64,000 nt of DNA from Lunularia cruciata (lineage: Eukaryota > Streptophyta > Marchantiopsida > Lunulariales > Lunulariaceae). Shown here piece after piece: positions 21,138 through 33,444 of this stretch (position 1 is the stretch's first letter; every line of letters begins with the position of its first letter). The position numbers were made by a program, and so were the translations under genes. The stretch lies in the NCBI GenBank assembly GCA_948567375.1, contig OX419756.1, positions 37,152,333-37,216,332 on the forward strand. Direction: 5' to 3'. Under the pieces are notes generated by a model that was not told where the DNA came from, ran no database searches, and saw only the letters and a list, made by a program, of their open reading frames with translations.

Positions 21138-22665
21138 TTATCCTGATCCGATGTTGACCTCATCATCGGCTTCCAAACTCGATGATCTTCTTGCTATTTC
21201 ACCCTCTTTGGGTATGACTGATTCTACTAATTTCTTTACTAATTCTACAACTTCTTCACTACAATATGTAATTGAACTCCGGGTTACTCCATCTACACTC
21301 TTATTTCCTGACCCACTCTTCTCTAATGTGTCAATTAGCAAGTCCGATGACACCTGAATTCCTGCTTCTGCGACATTGGGTTTCCTCTCCACTGTCACAC
21401 TATTTTGAATCATCTCCAATTCCGAATTGACTAAATCCAATCTCAGACTAACATTATTCTCTACTTCCAACATTTTCCTATCTACTTGTTCTCTCAACTG
21501 AATCAGCAATGTGTTCATGTCCACATCCTTGGCTCTTCGCTTCCGAGTTTCCTGCACAAGTAACTTCAACTCATGCAGACGAGCTTCTTCCAATCTACCT
21601 TCAGCCTCCGTGCTTAAAATTGCTCGTAATCTCCCAGCAAGGTCCTCTACTGATTCCGATGCGTATCCCCGAGAACGTTCTACCTTCAACTCCACTCGAT
21701 ACATCTGCAACTCGTCTTCATATTCTATAGCGAGCATCTTCTTCTCCTCTGCATACTGCATTTTCTGCTGCTTTGTACTTTTGACAAGTTCATGCAAACG
21801 CTCTTCTTCTTCTTGCCTGGACGCCAATTCTCTCTGCCATGCTTGATCTTTTGCTGCGGCACTCTTCTTCAAGCTGTCCAATTCTTGCTCCATCACGATG
21901 TTCATCGCCTTAAAATGGACATTCTCAACGTGCATATTACTTACTTCCTCTTGCATCTTGTTGAGCCACATTGCCTGCTCCTTCAACTCTCCGGCTTGCT
22001 TTTGCAGGTCCTTCTCCTTCTCTGCGCAACTCTCTTGTAACACGCTCAGTAGTTTCTTCCTTGAGTCTTCCTCCCTCCGAAGATCTTCAATTTCCGCACT
22101 TCTTCGGATTTGATGTTCTTGCAGCTCCTGCACTTCCTTCAGTAGATGCTTCACCACCTGCAACTCATTCATCCCCTTTCTCCGATCTTGGGGAATTCCT
22201 CTCCGATGTTCCTTCAACATTTCTAGCAATGGTGTGACCACCTTTGTTAAATATGATATCCCGCCGAAAGTTTCTTCTTCATCATGGCCTCCTTCGTCTG
22301 GAGTCTTTCCCTGTGTCATCAGCTCCTTCATCCGAAGTCGCGATCTTTGTATCTTCATAATGTCAGCGCTATCTTTGTCTTGGCCTCTTGAACTCGGGCC
22401 CGCGGGATATTCCTTCTTTGCTTCAGGTTTTGGCTTGTTCTCCAACATTACCTCGCCAGCTTCACTCACCACCACCGATTGCTGGACTTCGGGCTCTCCC
22501 TCACTTTCACTACCCGACTCCCCACTCTTCAACGTGAGCTCTTCTTTGTCTGAGTCTTCTTCTTGCGACTCAGTTTCTTCATCCGACTCCGATCTCGAAG
22601 ATGCTCTTCTCACAACGTTAGTAGTCTTCAACATCAGCCTCTGAGTCTTATGTTGGATGGGCAAT
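21138..22665 (-). pseudogene. C1 coiled-coil protein, C-terminal part
   Basis: The minus-strand frame is open for about 509 codons until D begins at 22665/22666. It starts in an acidic, Ser-rich region (RSESDEETESQEEDSDKEEL), then a long heptad-rich coiled coil of about 300 residues (LLKEVQELQEHQ, EEERLHELVKS, LHELKLLVQETRKRRAK). It ends SSSLEADDEVNIGSG. The same C-terminus is found in C3. No enzyme motif is visible. The length and lack of stops suggest recent activity or selection at family level. I do not recognise the protein family. Confidence 0.7.
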
Positions 22666-23404
22666 TGTAATACCAAGGGTTAGCCATATGATCTAGATGT
22701 GAAATTTGGTTTGGTAACATCTAGAATGATGTTACACATGATGGTCAAAATAGATCAGATAGAAGTATCACCAAAAGAGTACTTCTACTAATAGGGCAGA
22801 AACCAAAATAGACTTGAGAACCTTAGAACCAATAGCTAGACATATGATTTAAAGGTGAGAATTGGTTTGGTAACATCTGGAAGGATGTTACACATGATGG
22901 ACTAAACAGATCAGAAAGAGGTATCACCAAAAGGGGACTTCTACTAATAGAGTAGGAACCGAAATATGCCTGAAATCTTTGAATGCAAGTTCGGAGGCCT
23001 AAACGGATGAATTTGGCCTCGAAAATGTGCAGATTCCCCCTTCAACTGATGAAAGGCTGGCCTTCCCTCCCCCTTTGGTTTGTCTCGTCGAGAGCTTTCC
23101 AACGGTACCTTACTCATGTGATTCTGAGATTCCTACAGGAAGATTCCCTAAAAGATTCCCTCTGGTCAAAGCTCGTTGACCAACCAGATAGGACCTAGAC
23201 CAGACAAGTCACCCATCCAAGTAAGTAATCCAAGGGTGGAGCTTGCTGACATGTCACCTATCTGTGTCCCTAATCCTATGGTGGAGCTTCCTTGGAGGAG
23301 ATCCTCTTTGTCTATATAATAAAGAGAAGGTGCTCCCTTGGGGCATCGAATGTTTGAGTGTGCAATCTGTGTTTTCTCTCTTCTCTTGTCCTTGGAGTAT
23401 TAAA
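22666..23404 (+). repeat. Element D 5' LTR
   Basis: 739 bp, starts TGTAATACC and ends AGTATTAAA where the 3' copy has AGTATTACA. TATA box at 23313-23321. U3 holds two diverged 156-bp repeats. By eye it differs from the 3' LTR at about 27 positions. Confidence 0.92.
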
Positions 23405-23405
23405 A

Positions 23406-23423
23406 TGGTATCAGAGCAAGTGT
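23406..23423 (+). other. Element D primer-binding site (initiator Met tRNA)
   Basis: TGGTATCAGAGCAAGTG starts two bases after the LTR. TGGTATCAGAGC is the standard site complementary to plant initiator tRNA-Met. Confidence 0.85.
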
Positions 23424-23544
23424 TCTAGTCCAAGAGAGTGGATCACCCCTCTTGGAATAGCACGAACTACTGAAATTGAGTAATTTGAGGTGGAGAATAT
23501 AGAGTAATTGCTAGAATTAGGAAGGACTTTAGAGAGCGGATGGG

Positions 23545-23954
23545 ATGGATGCGCCGGGAGGACAATTTCCCGCACCTAGCTTTCCATTCTCAAACCCATT
23601 CCACATCAAGGTTATGTACATCCAGCATGAGCAGATGAGAGTATTGCTAGTTTATCACTTTGGTGCGGAATTCATGGACAGAGTGATGAACTCACCAAAC
23701 TTGGTGATTCTACCTGTGGTGATATATGACAGAGAGTGGGATTTGATGATCTACATTCTATTATGATAATATGGATATGAATGTCCCCAATCCTCTCCCT
23801 TTCAACACTCAAGTAGAAATCCGTTATGTAGTGAGGCCGAAATTGATGTTTAGAGATTTTGTGGTTAGGAATTTTGGTGAGGAGTATTATCAACGAGTGA
23901 TAGCTTCTGAGGTCCCAATGGTAGTTCCGATAGTTTGTGCGCCTTCCTGAGTGA
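23545..23954 (+). CDS. Two short leader ORFs of element D
   Basis: ORF1 (23545-23766, MDAPGGQF...) is followed by ORF2 (from about 23770, MDMNVPNPLPFN...), which overlaps the end of ORF1 in another frame. Both are repeated with the same frame relation in E (minus strand, 13729-14090), although other parts of E are broken. ORF2 contains VVRNFGEEYYQRVIASEV. Neither matches a domain I know. They may encode one protein of about 135 residues through a frameshift or splice, or be two small proteins. Confidence 0.4.
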
Positions 23955-24006
23955 TTATATTGACTTTATATTGAAGTAGACGTTAGCAATTGGTTGTTGC
24001 GGAACC

Positions 24007-25095
24007 ATGGATCCGCAGTTGCAAGAGCTGGTGCAAGGAATGCAAGGGATGTTGAATGAATTTCGAGAGATTAAGATGACCATGGAGACATTGCAAAGTC
24101 AAGTGCAGATCCTTAGGAACAATCAAGCCATGCAAGAAGAAGAGCCGTCTCAAAACCCAGTACCTACGACTGAAGTACTTGGAGAGGCATTCGTGCCTAC
24201 GAACCCTATCAATGATGAAGCCACATTGCTACTCCGGATGAAGAAGACCTGCAACATTGAGCCTTACAAGGAGCAGCGTACGATGGGAGTAGTGGAGAAT
24301 TGGATCTCGAGAATGAATCGATATTTTTGATTGTTCTCAACAGAGATCACAAAGCATGCTACAGGCGTGTTTGCATGTGGGTACTTGACCGATAAAGCCC
24401 TCACATGGTATGATGCTTGGGAACGATCCATGCTGGCAGAGAGAAGGGAGGTCACATGGACAACAATGCAAGAAGGACTACTCAAGAATTTCCAATCGGT
24501 GGATTCTCTGCAGATGGCTCGAACCCGACTAGGAGGATTGAGACAAAAGAATAACTTACAAGAGTATGTGGAGGCATTTCTGGATCTACAAGTTGCAATT
24601 ACCGACATGAGTCCAGCAGAGGCTCTTAACAATTTCAAACGAGGGTTGAAAGAGCGGATTCGCCAAGAAGTCATGGCGCAAAACCCTTGCATGGTATTTG
24701 AAGCTATTGCTTGTGCGCAGAGAATAGCCGGAGCATTAGGTGGAGGTGAAGAAGTAGTTCCACCTCAACATTATTGGGCAGAAATGCCACACATGGGTGG
24801 ACCAGTATCGATGGAATTGGGCAACCTTTGATTCCGGGATCGAGGAGCACAGCCGCTTCAAGGAGAGCGGGGACGGGTAGAAGAACAAAGAGATGGAGTC
24901 CCACAAGGAGAAGGGACTCAAGGAGAACAACGCCGTTGTTACAATTGTGGCCGTATTGGGTACATATCTACCAATTGTTGCACTTGTTTCCCTAGAGGCC
25001 CTCGGCCTTCGTACAGGCAATCTTTGAACAACATGGAGAGGCACATTGAAGAGGAGGAGGTGGAAACCACTTTGGAAAACAAAGATCACCAGTAA
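24007..25095 (+). pseudogene. Element D gag
   Basis: The ATG at 24007 (MDPQLQEL) follows the leader. One frame runs to TAA 25093-25095, with TGA stops at 24328 and 24829 where E has Arg codons. A short coiled coil (residues about 10-40) precedes the capsid (ALTWYDAWERSML, FQSVDSLQMARTRL). The zinc knuckle CYNCGRIGYISTNC has lost its His (Tyr instead), so RNA binding should be impaired. Pol overlaps the end in the -1 frame. Confidence 0.88.
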
Positions 25096-25097
25096 AT

Positions 25098-28000
25098 GTA
25101 CCTCGTGGCCTTACTGGCTCAATAAGGAAGCAGAGAAGCGAGGGAAGGAAGAAGAATAATGCGCAAAGATCCCAAAAGGCAACCTCACAATTGATTGTCG
25201 TGAATGGAATCCTAGAAGGTAATCAAGTGAGAGTATAAATAGATCCGGGAGCAACAGAGAATTTCTTATCTTGCTTTGTTGCAATAAGCTTGGGAATGGA
25301 TCTAGAGAGAGATGGAAGTGAAGAAGTAGAGTTACCAAATGGGCAAACAGAGAGGATTGAATCATTACCTAGACGGGTAACCCTCTCTGTAGGAGAGTAT
25401 CAGGAAGTAATTGAGTGGCGAGTGATACAGTTAGCCCGTTATGATGCAATTTTAGGCATGCCATGGATGGAGCAGTACAACCCAATGGTGGATTGGAGGA
25501 AGAAAGTAGTGAGAACCCACCAATGGTCAATCATTGGGGTTAAAGAAAAATCACACAGGCAGAAACTGCCTCTATATGTCGTAGGGACGACAACTGTCTG
25601 TAAAACCAATAGATGTTTTCTGGGTCTAATAAGAGAAGTCCAGAGTGCACAACTTGCTGGACAAATTCCTGAGAAATTGAAGGATGTGGTGGATGAGTTT
25701 CAAGATGTCTTTCCCGATGATCTACCCTCAGGATTACCACCTAAAAGGCGAGTAGATCACAAAATAGAGACACTCCCGGGGAAGACACCTCCTTGTAAGG
25801 CCCTATATCGCCTATCACCTCATGAGTTGGAGGAGTGTAAGACTCAAATTGAGGAGATGCTACAGAAAGGGTTCATCCAACCTAGCGTATCACCATATGG
25901 GGCCCTTGTCTTGTTTGTGAAGAAGGATGGTACAATGCGCATGTGCATTGACTATCGGGGTCTCAATCAGCAAACAGTGAAGAACAAATACCCCTTACCT
26001 CGCATGGATGACCTGTTTGATCAACTCCATGGAGCGAGGTACTTCACCAAACTGGACTTGCGGAGCGGTTACAATCAAATCCGAATTGCAGAGGAGGATG
26101 TGTACAATACTGCCTTTTGAACCAGGTATGGCCACTTTGAGTATCTTGTGATGCCTTTTGGCCTCACCAATACGCCTGCCACTTTCATGAGCCTAATGAA
26201 TGACATATTTTGTCCTTACTTGGATAAGTCTGTTATTGTCTTCTTGGATGATATCTTAGTATATAGTAGCACGATGACAGAACACAAACAACATCTACAA
26301 GAGGTCCTCCAGATTCTAAGACAGAATCAATTGTACGCCAAAATCTCAAAGTGTGAGTTTGGCAAGTCTGAAGTAGACTACTTAGGGCATAGAGTAAGTG
26401 CAGAGGGCATTCAAGTATTGACAGATAAAATAGAGGTCATTCAAAAATGGAGCGCCCCAAAAGATCAGACTCAACTTAAGAGCTTCTTGGGGTTGATGGG
26501 ATTCTATCGTAGATTTGTCAAGGACTTCTCTAAGGTTACACAGCCTTTAACGGCACTACTTGGCAAGGGGAAGAAGGGGACATGGGGAACTGCACAAAAG
26601 TTGGCCTTTCAAGAATTGAAGGCTGCCTTACTACATGCACCAATCTTGAAGTGGTATGACCCAAAACGTCCAATCAAGTTGGCTACGGATGCATCAGGCG
26701 TAGCAATAGGAGCAGTCCTACAACAAGAGTGGCATGACGGATGGCATCCAATTGCATATTTCTCTCGAAAGTTGTTACCGACAGAGCGCAACTACCATAC
26801 CACAGAACGAGAAGAGCTGGCCATCGTTCTAGCAACCAAGCATTGGAAGCACTACCTGGGCGAGAAGGCATTTGTAGTAGAGATAGACCACAAACCTTTA
26901 GTCTACCTCGAGACGAAGAAGGATCTATCTCGTCGCCAAATTCGGTGGGCAGAGTGGCAACAACGCTTCAACATGACAATCACCTATGTGGAAGGTAAGA
27001 AGCAACTTGCAGATGCATTCACCCGCATGCCAATGGCCAACAACTTGGCGGTAGAGGTTAAGATTAACCTTGAATTCTGGCAAGAGATTCTAGCTACTAC
27101 AAAAACTGATCCACAGATTGTAGAAGCGCAATTGTCCAAAGGTGTCACCAGCACCCAAGGACTCACCTTTTGGGAGGGCCGATTGTGGATCCCAAATGTC
27201 CCAGAATTACACACCACCATTCTAGCAGAATATCATGATTTGGCCATTGCAGCTCATGTCGGAGTGGACAAGACCTTGGAGGCAATCAAGCGCCATTACT
27301 ATTGGCCCAAGATGAGCAACGACGTGATGGACTATGTGCGTAGCTGCCTACTTTATCAACAGAACAAAGCTTCTAATCAAGCTCCTGCAGGGCTCCTTCA
27401 ACCTCTTCCCACTCCTACCCAACGTTGGGAACAAGTGAGTATCGATCTCGTCTGTGAATTACCCAAGACCACCTCAGGGTTTGACTCCATTGTGGTCTTT
27501 GTGGACCGGCTCAGAAAAATGATTCATGTACGTCCTACCACCAAGGAGGTGACCGCTCCACAACTAGCTCAACTATACTTAGATGCAGTCTTTGCTCACC
27601 GTGGCTTGTCTAGAGTACTCATCACCGATAGAGGCACCCAATTCACCAGTTTGTTTTGGCAAACACTCTTTGGTTTCTTCAAAACCAAGTTGGCCATGTC
27701 TACAGCTTACCATCCACAAACAGATGGCCAAACAGAGCGGGCTAATCGCACGATTGAAGATATGTTACGCGACTTCACCTTAGAAGAGCAAGAGAGGTGG
27801 GACACCATACTACCGTTGGTGGAATTTGCTTACAACAATTCAGTGAATGCCTCCACCCAGGTCACTCCGTTCTTCCTCATGTATGGTGAGCATCCCTTCA
27901 CACCTTCTAGCTTGATGAAGATCCGTCCAGTGACTACCAAGGTTGATGCAGTCAACACATTTGTTTCTAGAATCCAACAAGGTGTGGAGAGCGCCAAGCA

Positions 28001-28187
28001 TAGGTTACAGATTGCGCAAAATCAACAAAAGCAGTATGCTGATGCACACCGTAGGCACATGGAGTTCAATGTTGGGGATCAAGTATGGCTATCGACAACC
28101 AACCTCACATTAGTTGGATCTCGTAAGCTCAGACCTCGTTTTATTGGGCCTTTCTTGATTCTTCGTCGCTGTGGCCTATCACCTTGA
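25098..28187 (+). pseudogene. Element D pol: protease, RT, RNase H, integrase
   Basis: The frame is -1 relative to gag. Protease active site IDPGATENF (about 25242), preceded by a TAA at 25236 where E has Leu, and ILGMPWMEQ follows. RT contains [27 protein letters not shown] and [13 protein letters not shown] at 26118 replaces Arg. RNase H has [13 protein letters not shown] and [10 protein letters not shown]. The integrase keeps the DDE residues (IDLV, TDRGTQF, QTERAN), but the zinc-binding CxxC reads CLLYQQ, a lost Cys. The frame shifts at about 28165 by an 8-base deletion relative to E. Confidence 0.92.
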
Positions 28188-28509
28188 GCTACCACCACAC
28201 ATGAAGATCCATCCAGTGTTCCATGTCTCCCTATTACGCAGATATGCTCCCCGATCAGGCCAAGGTACTTCCACACAGGACATTTGACCTTGTCCGATAG
28301 TCATTGATGGCTTAGAGGAATATGAAGTAGAGCGGATTCTCCAAAAGCGCATGCGTGGTACTCGCCATCCGCGGGTGGAATATCTAGTACAATGGAAAGG
28401 TTACCCCCTCTATGAAGCAACATGGGAACCCGCTACCAATTTGGCACATGCACTAGTGTTGGTGCAAGCATTTGAGCAACAATTGCACAACGAGGACGTT
28501 GCGTCTTAA
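28170..28509 (+). pseudogene. Element D integrase tail and chromodomain
   Basis: After the frameshift the frame gives MKIHPVFHVSLLRRY, a TGA, then EEYEVERIL, VEYLVQWKGYP and ATWEPATNL, the chromodomain. It ends in TAA at 28507-28509. Chromodomains guide chromovirus integration to heterochromatin marked by histone methylation. Confidence 0.88.
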
Positions 28510-28522
28510 AAGGAGGAAGGTC
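28510..28522 (+). other. Element D polypurine tract
   Basis: AGGAGGAAGG lies directly before the 3' LTR, the usual plus-strand primer. Confidence 0.7.
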
Positions 28523-29259
28523 TGTAATACCAAGGGTTAGCCATATGATCTAGATGTGAAATTCGGTTTGGTAACATCTAGAATGATGTTATACATGATG
28601 GTCAAAATAAATCAGATAGAAGTATCACCAAAAGAGTACTTCTACTAATAGGGCAGAAACTGAAATAGACTTGAGAATCTTAGAACCAATAGCTAGACAT
28701 ATGATTTAAAGGTGAGAATTGGTTTGGTAACATCTGGAAGGATGTTACACATGATGGACTTAACAGATCCAAAAGAGGTATCACCAAAAGGGGACTTCTA
28801 CTAATAGAGTAGGAACCGAAATATGCTTGAAATCTTAGAATGCAAGTTCGGAGGCCTAAAAGGATGAATTAGGCCTCGAAAATGTGCAGATCCCCCCCCA
28901 ACAGAGGAAAGGTTGGCTATCCCTCCCCCTTGGTTTGTCTCGTTGAGAGCTTTCCAATGGTACCTTACTCATGTGATTCTGAGATTCCTACAGGAAGATT
29001 CCCTAAAAGATTCCCTCCGGTCAAAGCTCATTGACCAACCAGATAGGACCTAGACCAGACAGGTCACCCATCCAAGTAAGTAATCCAAGGGTGGAGCTTG
29101 CTGACATGTCACCTATCTGTGTCCCTAATCCTATGGTGGAGCTTCCTTGGAGGAGATCCTCTTTGTCTATATAATAAAGAGAAGGTGCTCCCTTGGGGCA
29201 TCGAATGTTTGAGTGTGCAATCTGTGTTTTCTCTCTTCTCTTGTCCTCGGAGTATTACA
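28523..29259 (+). repeat. Element D 3' LTR
   Basis: 737 bp, TGTAATACC...GTATTACA, with TATA at 29168-29175. It is followed by the GCAAT duplication and then C1 coding sequence. Confidence 0.93.
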
Positions 29260-29264
29260 GCAAT

Positions 29265-30500
29265 GGTTTAGCTTCTTTGGGTTTACTTTGCTTCTTTGTC
29301 TTCGGACAGGCAACATCTTCAATCTTCCACTGTCCCGTTCTCGCAAAGTATTCATCATTCGCCCTCAGCTGAAGCATGTACTGTTGCTCCTCTTTGTTGG
29401 CTTCTCGTCTCAAATCAGGATGCATGTGGGAGACCATACGATGCCTCTCATCTTCAGAGAGCAAGTTTAGGCCAAAGTAGAAATGTGCTGCGAATGGCGC
29501 AAAATAATGCGGTGGCGAGCCCATTTGCCAATTCACTACCATCTGCCTGGTTCGGTGATGGAAACACTTTGCCCAATTCACAGGTACCCCTACAAACATC
29601 TAGTGGAAGAAGACCGCCTACTGCATGGTTATGTACATTGTTCGCTCCAACTTGAACATGGCCATCATCGCCCCTACGATACTTCTTCGGATCGGGTCCC
29701 GATAGGACTCCACCTTATAACCATTCGTAGTTCTTGGAGCAAAAAATGAATTACAAATTTCCGCCGTCTCCTCTGCAGCATCACACTTCCGATAGAAGGT
29801 GATTCCTGTCGGCTCTCCTGCTTCTCTCCCCAGGACCAACTTCCAGTCCGACTCAGTCCATCAAGCCGGATTGCCTCTCTTCCTCTCCACTTTGGGACCC
29901 TCCTCACAATTACTGGCAGCAATTTCTGCCATTACTCTCGGGAAACTGAAATTCTAGTTCCAGGCTAAAAAGGTGATACGAAGTCTCACCAAGACTTTGA
30001 TCCTTGCTACTACATCTACCCTTCAAATTGCAAAACCTCTCACTGCCAGTGTTGGCCACCTTCTTCGCCATGATTTGTTCTCTCGTTCTACGCTGTTGGA
30101 AGATCAGCCCCTCTCTTGGACGAGACACTCTAACTCCCTCAGGGTTTTGGAAAATTTCACTCTTGACGGGCTTCCAGACACGCATTCCTGCAGGATGACT
30201 ACTCAAAGGAATTGGAAATTTACTCAGCAAATTCAACTTCCCCCTATGCATTCGCAATTTTATATTGCCCCAAATCGCATTTATTCTTCAGTCAATTTTG
30301 TTTGTGAGTTTCTCTCTTCTACGTGCTCTCCCAGTCACTGTCAAGACATGCTTCTTCTGCCCCCGCCGTTTCTTGAAATGTACTTTCTTGCCACGTACTG
30401 AGGTTGTTAAACGGTCTTCATCATTCCTGCATTTTCCAACCCAAAGACGATGATCTTCGGCCTGCTTCCGGCGTACTCCTCTTCCGAATACCTCCATCAT
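29265..30500 (-). pseudogene. C1 coiled-coil protein, N-terminal part
   Basis: Starts MMEVFGRG at 30500, as C3 does at 48163. A TGA at 30288 interrupts it and a shift follows near 29910. The conserved N-terminal blocks include MRVWKPVKSEIF, a basic REQIMAKKV, GITFYRKCDAAEETAEI, FFAPRTTNGYKVESY and HYFAPFAAHFYFGLNLL. The N-terminal half looks globular. The function is unknown; its role in mobility would be inference. Confidence 0.62.
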
Positions 30501-30638
30501 CGGATCTGACGTCAGCTTCTTCGGCTTTCCTCCAAAGTTACTTTTGCCTCTTCTTTGTTTGCAATTTTTCTTTTCCGTGCTTACTTCGTCTCTTAAACAC
30601 TACTAACCATAAAAAAAACAAAAAATGTGGGTACCACA

Positions 30639-31560
30639 TATGGCCCAAATGTTACCAAGGAGGAGAAGGTGAGATTTGAGGAGATTTTCCGCAAGTTCAT
30701 CCATGTGTTTGCTTTTAGTTACAAGGATTTGAAGGAAGTCACCTTGGAGGAGCACAAGATAGAGGTGGAGTCACATGCAAGACCAATCTGCCAAAAGCAA
30801 TGTTGCATTAGCCCACCAATATCTTTGGTTGTGAAGGAGGAGATTGATTAGCTCAAGGAGGCTAGATTTATCTTTGAGGTGGAGAATTCAGAATGGGTGT
30901 CTCCAATTGTCATTGTGAAGAAAAAAAATGGCAAGCTTTGGGTATGTGTGGATTACAAGAAGCTTAATGCTGTTACCAAGAAGGACTACTACCCATTGCC
31001 ATTCATTGATGAGATCTTGGAGGAGGTTGCAAGTCATGAGAGGTACAGTTTTTGAGATGGTTATAGTGGATACAACCAAATCAAGATTGCACCAGAGCAT
31101 CAACAACTCACCACATTCACCACACCTTGGGGAAATTACGCTTTCAAGGTCATGCCTTTTGGGCTTTGCAATGCTCCAGCCACATTCCAATGGTTCATGA
31201 ACAAGGTATTTGAACCTTTCATTGGGAAATTTGTAAGACTTCATTGATGACTTTTGTGTCTATGGGAGCAAGGAAGAGCATTTTGAGCACCTATCAAAGT
31301 CTTGCAACGCTTGGATGAAGCAAATGCATCACTCAACCTAGAGAAGTGAATTTTTGGATGTGAAGAAGGTCTACTTTTGGGGCACATCATCTCCAAGGAT
31401 GGAATAGCTGTTGATCCTAAGAAGGTGCGGAAAATCTCAGACCTTCCATTCCCTTCAAGCTTGACAAAGTTACGCCAATTCTTGGGGATGGTTGGGTACT
31501 ATAGGAGGTTCATCTTCTCATTTTCCAACAAGGCTTATGCATTGAACATCTACATGAAGA
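30639..31560 (+). pseudogene. Element B reverse transcriptase
   Basis: Resumes after C1 in the frame of 30627-30851. The N-terminal KEEKVRFEEIFRKFIHVFAF leads to HARPICQKQ, a TAG (30849), CVDYKKLNAVTKKDYYPLPF, DGYSGYNQIKIAP with a TGA just before it, and MPFGLCNAPATFQ. The catalytic FIDD lies at about 31242 after a frameshift, with a further shift before 31377. Signatures fit the Tat/Athila side of gypsy. Confidence 0.82.
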
Positions 31561-32060
31561 AGGGTGTAGATTACATGGTGATTTTGGAAGACAAGGAGGC
31601 TCTCAAAGCTTTTGAGGAGCTCAAGCAATCCCTTGTTGTAGCTCCAATTCTTGCTAAACCTGATTGGAGTAAGCCTTTCATCCTCTACACTGATACTTCT
31701 AATGTAGCTATAGGATGCACTCTTAGTCAATTAGACCAAGATGGGCATGATCATCCAATAGCTTATGCTAGTAGGCAGATGGTTTTAGTAGAGAAGAACT
31801 ACTCTGTCACGGAGAGAGAAGGGTTTGGCAGTGATCTTTGGTCTCAAGAAGTTTAGACACTACTTGATTGGAGGGAAAGCCACCATTGTCACAAATCACA
31901 AGGCTTTAAAGTACATCTTCAACAAGCCTAATGTTGAAGGGAGACTAGCAAGGTGGATGATACTCTTGTCTAAGTATGACTACACCATTGTGGATAGGCC
32001 AAGAAAGAAATATGCAAATGCTGATTTGTTATCTAGAGCCTATGATCATGATGGAGATGA
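31561..32060 (+). pseudogene. Element B RNase H
   Basis: Two frames joined by a shift near 31830. LYTDTSNVAIGCTLSQ (catalytic Asp), VTEREGF (Glu), then VTNHKALKYIF, where the expected Asp of TDH is Asn, so activity is probably lost. ANADLLSRA closes the domain. Confidence 0.8.
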
Positions 32061-33396
32061 GCCTATGGATGATTCCTTCTCGGATGAGGAGCTCATGACA
32101 ATCTCAGTCACTCAAGAGGTTCCAATGGAGTACAAGGAGATTGTGGATTTTGTGACAAGAGGTAACTATCCAGAAGGGATGCATGCTAGGGAGAGGAAGG
32201 CCCTTGCAGCAAGATCTAGACCTTACACAATGGTGGAGGATATTCTTTTTCATCAAGGAGCAGATGGTCTACTTCAAAGAGCAGTGGGTAAGGAAGAGTC
32301 TATCCTACTCATAAAGAAGTTTCATGAAGGTTTAGTATATGGAGGACACTTTGTAGGAAAGGTGACTGCTTTCAAGATTCTAGATGCAGGTTACCATTGG
32401 AGAGGGATTTTCAAGGATTGTCTTGATTATTGTAAAACTTGTCATGTTTGTCAAGCTTTTGCTAGAAAGTCTACATCCACTCCACCACTTAGATCAATTC
32501 CATTGCTAGGACCTTTTGAGAAGTGGTGAATTGATTTTGTAGGTCCTCTTAATAGAACCCCAAGGAACAATCAACACATTGTGGTAGTTACTGATTACCT
32601 TACCAAGTGGGTTGAGGCTAGACCATTGAGGGACAAGAATGAAGATGAAGTGGGTAGATTTCTTTATGAACGCATTATCACTAGGTTTGGATGCCCTTTG
32701 GAGTTGGTTTTTGATAGAGGAGGAGAGTTTACAAGAAGCATTACTACAGCCATGCTACGACATTTCTCTATCACACATAGAGTAACTACATCCTATAAGC
32801 CAAATTCCAATGGCTTGGCAGAGAGAACCAATCAGACCTTGTGCATGATGTTGGCCAAAGATGCAGAAATGGAGGGAGCTAAACATCATTGGGACAAGAG
32901 GATTCATGCAGTTTTGTGGGAGTATAGGACAACCATGAAGACTTCCACCGGATATTCTCCATTTCAATTGGTGTATGGTATTGAGTCTACCTTATCTATT
33001 CACTTTGATCTTCCTACCTTCCAAAGGATTCATAGGAGATTGAAGAAAGCACAAGGAGGTGATGCAAAGAAGTCAAGGAAGGATCAACTCATGGAGTTGG
33101 AAGAGGCAAAAGTAGTTGCTATGGTTTGAATGGAGCAAGCCCAAAGGAAACAAAAGGAGAGCTATGACAAGAGGCAAGACAAGAAGAAGGTGGAGCCTTT
33201 CAAAGAAGGTGATTGGGTAATGTTGTTTGATTCCATTTGATTCAAGAGAGTGCAAAACAAGTTTTTGCCTAAGTACTTTGGACCTTTCATAGTGGAGAAG
33301 GTGTGGGGCAATTACACCTATGATCTCAAGGAGTTGGGAGGAAGACACTTTGATAGGATTAACCATGATAAGTTGAAGATGTACAATAGAAGGTAG
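32061..33396 (+). pseudogene. Element B integrase
   Basis: A nearly continuous frame broken by TGA at 32527 and 33127 and another near 33238. The zinc-binding part has CKTCHVCQAF. The core has IDFVGP, VFDRGGEF and NGLAERTNQ, a complete DDE triad. The C-terminus continues with EGDWVMLFDSI and LPKYFGPFIVEKV and ends at a TAG near 33396, without a chromodomain. Confidence 0.85.
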
Positions 33397-33431
33397 AGAG
33401 ACCTTCACTTTGAGGACAAAGTGAAAACTTA

Positions 33432-33440
33432 GTCCGGGGG
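33432..33440 (+). other. Element B polypurine tract
   Basis: GTCCGGGGG four bases before the 3' LTR, in the usual place. Confidence 0.55.
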
Positions 33441-33444
33441 TAAA

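Larger units (their letters stand above)
22666..29259 (+). mobile_element. Element D: chromovirus (Ty3/gypsy), complete but mutated
   Basis: Complete with both LTRs, PBS, leader ORFs, gag, pol with chromodomain and PPT, flanked by GCAAT duplications (22661-22665 and 29260-29264). It interrupts the C1 gene. The few breaks are mostly CGA-to-TGA stops plus one frameshift, so it is a fairly young copy. It is the same family as E. Confidence 0.95.
20340..30638 (-). mobile_element. C1: TGTG...CACA coiled-coil element, split by D
   Basis: One of five related insertions. It starts TGTGACAACCCGG and ends GGGTACCACA, with a 5-bp duplication and no terminal repeats. Without D it is about 3.7 kb, close to C3 (3744 bp). 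Read on the minus strand it has 138 bp to the first ATG, one gene of about 920 codons, and 798 bp after the stop. No RT, integrase or transposase is seen. It lies inside the B polyprotein gene and hosts D. Confidence 0.85.
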
